Shown in pieces: positions 37,410-39,792 of a stretch of 39,792 bases of DNA. The notes beneath the pieces are model-generated. The model saw only the letters and a program-made list of their open reading frames with translations, did no database searches and was not told where the DNA came from. The translations under genes and the position numbers were made by a program. Source of the DNA: Thermus islandicus DSM 21543 (GTDB lineage Bacteria; Deinococcota; Deinococci; Deinococcales; Thermaceae). Each line of letters begins with the position of its first letter. Within the stretch, counting starts at the first letter, position 1. Location of the stretch: contig NZ_ATXJ01000012.1 in the NCBI RefSeq assembly GCF_000421625.1, positions 1 to 39,792 of the forward strand, written 5' to 3'.

Positions 37410-38150
37410 GTGCGCCTCAGGGTAGACCCTTTGCCCAAAGAAGACCTGGCGTATCCCGATGTGGTCCTGGTGGTGGACGTGATCCGGGCCACCACCACGG
37501 CGGCGGCCCTCCTGGAGGCAGGGGCGGAGGCCCTGTACCTTACGGAGGGCCTCGAGGCCGCCCGGGCCTTCAAGGACGAGGACGTGGTCCTCTCCGGGGA
37601 GGTGGGTGGGCTCAGGCCCCCGGGGTTTGACCTGGGGAACTCCCCGAGGGAGGCCCTCGAGGCCCCGGTGGGGGGCAGGATCGTGGTCATGAGCACCACC
37701 AACGGCACCAAGGCCGCCCATGCCGCGGCCAGGACCGCCAAGCACGTTCTCCTGGCTTCCCTCTACAACGCCCACGCCGCCGCGCGCAAGGCCTTGGAGC
37801 TGGCCACGGAAGAGGTGGCCATCCTCTGTGCGGGCAAGGAGGGGCGGGTAGGCCTGGACGACCTCTACACCGCTGGGGTCCTGGCCGAGTACCTGGGCCT
37901 CATGGGGGAGATGGAGCCCGAGGACGGGGCCCGGATCGCCCTCTCCGTGAAGCGGGCCTACCAGGACCCCCTGGAAGCCCTCTCCCTCTCCGCCGCGGCT
38001 CAGGCCTTGAAGGGGGTGGGCCTCGAGGCCGACATCCCCTTCTGCGCCCAGGTGGCCAAGAGCGCCGCGGTACCCCTCCTCTTTGGGCGGGTGGGGGAGG
38101 CCCTCATCTTCCGGAGGGCGCCGCAAGAAGCTCGTAGAAACGCCGGATAG
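37410..38150 (+). CDS. comB: ComB family 2-phosphosulfolactate phosphatase-like protein
   Basis: A 246-aa protein of the ComB family, known from coenzyme M synthesis in methanogens (hydrolysis of 2-phosphosulfolactate). The family text [41 protein letters not shown] and [14 protein letters not shown] is clear. Many bacteria without coenzyme M carry it, and its substrate there is not known. GTG start behind AAGGAGGGAGC. It shares the crp transcript. Its last 47 nt overlap the 3' end of the convergent M20 peptidase gene. Confidence 0.88.
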   Translation: MRLRVDPLPKEDLAYPDVVLVVDVIRATTTAAALLEAGAEALYLTEGLEAARAFKDEDVVLSGEVGGLRPPGFDLGNSPREALEAPVGGRIVVMSTTNGTKAAHAAARTAKHVLLASLYNAHAAARKALELATEEVAILCAGKEGRVGLDDLYTAGVLAEYLGLMGEMEPEDGARIALSVKRAYQDPLEALSLSAAAQALKGVGLEADIPFCAQVAKSAAVPLLFGRVGEALIFRRAPQEARRNAG

Positions 38151-39417
38151 CGGCGACGCCCCTTTCCAGGTTGATCAGGTCCAGCTTCTCGTTGGGGGCG
38201 TGGAGGTTGTCGTCGGGGAGGCCGAGGCCCAGGAGGACGACGGGGGCGGAGAGGACCTCCTTTAGCTCCGCCACCACAGGGATCGTTCCCCCCTCCCGGG
38301 CGTAAACCGGGGGCCTTCCCCAGACCTCCTCCAAGGCCCGGGCCATGAGGCGCATGGGGGGGCTAAAGGGATCGGTGAGGAAGGGCTTGCCCCCGTGGAG
38401 CCTTCGGACCTCGAGGCGGTAGCCCGGGGGAGAGACCTCCCGCAGATAGGCCTCGGCCAACCCCGCCACCTCCTCGGGGTCCTGATCGGGCACGAGGCGC
38501 ATGGAGAGCTTCATCCCGGCCTCAGCGGGGATCACCGTCTTGGACCCCTCCCCCTGGTAGCCTCCCCACACCCCGTTCGGGTCCAGGGTGGGCCGGGCCC
38601 AGAGCCTCTCCAGGACCGAGTACCCTTCTTCCCCGGGCAGGACCTCCACCCCGAGCTCCCGCTTCAAGGCCTCCTCATGGGGCTCGGGCCAGAGGGCCTT
38701 TTCCTCCTCGGGGACGGGGCGCACCTTCTCGTAGAAGCCGGGGATGAGAACCCTCCCCGTCCTTTCGTCCTTGAGGCGGGCAAGAAGCCACCCCAGGGCC
38801 TGAATGGGGTTCGGGGCCACCCCCCCGAAGGCCCCGGAGTGGAGGTCCCGCCGCGCCCCCTGGAGCCGCACCTCCAGGTAGCAAAGCCCCCGAAGGCCGT
38901 AGGTGAGGGTGGGGGTGTGGGGGGCGACCATGGCCCCGTCGGAGATGAGGACCAGGTCCGCCCGAAGCCTTTCCCGGTTGGCCCGCACGAAGGGGAGGAG
39001 ATGGGGGCTCCCGACCTCCTCCTCTCCCTCCACCAGGAACTTCAGGTTCACTGGAGCCCCCTCCGCCGCCAGGAGGTGGGCGAAGAGCTGGCCCTTGTCG
39101 TCGGAGGCCCCACGGGCGTAGAGCCTCCCCTCCCGCACCGTGGGGGAGAAGGGCGGGGTATCCCAGAGCTCCAGAGGGTCCGGGGGCTGGACGTCGTAGT
39201 GGCCGTAAACGAGAACCGTGGGGGCCTTCTCGTCCACAAGGCGCTCGGCGTAAAGGATGGGGTGGAGGGGGGTCTCCTGGAGCTCGGTACGGAAGCCTAG
39301 GGCCTGCAGCCTTTCCTCAAGCCAAAGGCCCGCCCGGCGCACGTCCTCCTTGCGGGCGGGATCGGTGGAAACCGAGGGGATGGCGAGGAACTCCAAAAGG
39401 GGTTCGGGCACCTTCAC
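38104..39417 (-). CDS. M20-family metallopeptidase (dipeptidase type)
   Basis: A 437-aa zinc peptidase of the M20/ArgE/DapE/CPG2 group. Metal ligands are in [40 protein letters not shown] and LISDGAMVA, and the last His is in [13 protein letters not shown]. The lid domain carries [16 protein letters not shown]. The length suits the Dug1/carnosinase-like dipeptidases. The GTG at 39417 overlaps the hspR stop (GTGA), so it is translated with the regulator gene, an unusual partner for a peptidase. Confidence 0.94.
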   Translation of the reverse strand: MKVPEPLLEFLAIPSVSTDPARKEDVRRAGLWLEERLQALGFRTELQETPLHPILYAERLVDEKAPTVLVYGHYDVQPPDPLELWDTPPFSPTVREGRLYARGASDDKGQLFAHLLAAEGAPVNLKFLVEGEEEVGSPHLLPFVRANRERLRADLVLISDGAMVAPHTPTLTYGLRGLCYLEVRLQGARRDLHSGAFGGVAPNPIQALGWLLARLKDERTGRVLIPGFYEKVRPVPEEEKALWPEPHEEALKRELGVEVLPGEEGYSVLERLWARPTLDPNGVWGGYQGEGSKTVIPAEAGMKLSMRLVPDQDPEEVAGLAEAYLREVSPPGYRLEVRRLHGGKPFLTDPFSPPMRLMARALEEVWGRPPVYAREGGTIPVVAELKEVLSAPVVLLGLGLPDDNLHAPNEKLDLINLERGVAAIRRFYELLAAPSGR

Positions 39418-39792
39418 AGGCCCATCCTACCCTCTTCCACCAGGGCTTTGCCCTCCTCCAGGAGGAGGAGCCTGAGCCGGGCCACCTCGGCCTCAAAGCG
39501 GGCCTGGAGGGCCTCGAGCTCGGTCCTCAACCGCATGATCTCCTCCACCCCCGCCAGGTTCACCCCCAGCTCCTGCGTCAACCGCCGAATCTCCCGCAAC
39601 CTTTCAATGTCCCGCTCGGAGTAAAGCCGCGTCTTCCCCGAAGACCGCTTCGGCTTGATCAACCCCTTCCGCTCGTACAACCGAAGCGTCTGCGGGTGCA
39701 TCTCCACCAGCTCCGCCGCCACGCTGATCACGTAGACGGGGCGGTCCTTGGGGGAAGGTTTGGCGGTCCCTCCGGGGGGAGGCAGGGCCTTG
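39414..39792 (-). CDS. hspR: HspR-like MerR-family regulator (5' end outside the window)
   Basis: A MerR-type helix-turn-helix regulator. The core [20 protein letters not shown], then [23 protein letters not shown], is the HspR signature. HspR represses dnaK-type heat-shock operons. A C-terminal coiled coil of about 35 residues follows. The core could start at a GTG (39731), but the frame stays open to the window edge and reads [20 protein letters not shown] before it, and HspR proteins usually have the residues RPVY inside the protein. The gene is thus longer than seen, or fused to an upstream domain. Codon style switches sharply within the gene (see findings). Confidence 0.85.
   Translation of the reverse strand, partial: KALPPPGGTAKPSPKDRPVYVISVAAELVEMHPQTLRLYERKGLIKPKRSSGKTRLYSERDIERLREIRRLTQELGVNLAGVEEIMRLRTELEALQARFEAEVARLRLLLLEEGKALVEEGRMGL

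Overview
The window is a GC-rich, tightly packed bacterial chromosome segment that reads as a member of the genus Thermus. The signs are an EF-Tu/EF-G/S7/S12 str operon close to Thermus thermophilus, a short EF-Ts carrying Cys190, a SpoVS homologue, a purine nucleoside phosphorylase and CRP of Thermus type, and above all the Thermus arrangement in which rpmH (ribosomal protein L34) lies out of frame inside rnpA. Some residues differ from the T. thermophilus and T. aquaticus proteins as I remember them, so I do not assign a species. I see no rRNA, phage, insertion sequence or CRISPR array. The only tRNA is tRNA-Ala(UGC).

Layout. Positions 1-3490 (minus strand) hold the str operon rpsL-rpsG-fusA-tuf, with tuf cut by the window edge. 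Positions 3499-6832 (plus) hold an SRPBCC-domain gene, spoVS, rsmB, proC and a small secreted protein. Positions 6819-13231 (minus) hold the translation and envelope cluster rpsB-tsf-(terminator)-pyrH-frr-cdsA-dxr-rseP-glycosyltransferase. A tRNA-Ala gene on the plus strand shares promoter DNA with rpsB. Positions 13377-20208 (minus) form a six-gene uptake operon: livG, an acyl-CoA ligase, livH, livM, a periplasmic binding protein and livF. Positions 20243-23715 (plus) hold the RNA-processing and membrane-insertion cluster rpmH/rnpA-yidD-yidC-khpB-prmC. Positions 23662-25800 (minus) hold lptB and a DUF3084 coiled-coil protein. Positions 25855-29140 (plus) hold gltX, a small secreted protein, ftsY and dsbB. 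Positions 29158-31970 (minus) hold a UvrD/PcrA helicase and a degenerate AroE-like gene. Positions 32004-33452 (plus) hold a possible 28-residue leader ORF, a metallo-beta-lactamase-fold hydrolase and a truncated DUF2267 gene. Positions 33478-36691 (minus) hold an orphan ABC ATPase, deoD, an enoyl-CoA hydratase and an HD-domain phosphohydrolase. Positions 36749-38150 (plus) hold crp and comB. Positions 38104-39792 (minus) hold an HspR-like MerR regulator, cut by the window edge, and an M20 peptidase.

Many neighbours overlap by 1-4 nt (ATGA, GTGA, TTGA), which points to translational coupling. Several first genes have a TANNNT-like -10 element exactly 7 nt before the ATG, the expected geometry for leaderless mRNAs. 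No stretch longer than 300 bases lacks a gene.

Most of the window is ordinary housekeeping DNA. I found no clearly new multi-gene system. The points most worth a second look are the sharply bounded codon-usage block inside hspR and its open frame upstream, the overlapping tRNA-Ala/rpsB promoters, the acyl-CoA ligase inside the liv-type operon, the palindromic divergent promoter with a coupled 28-codon ORF at 31977-32090, and two apparently degenerate genes (AroE-like at 29158, truncated DUF2267 at 33249).
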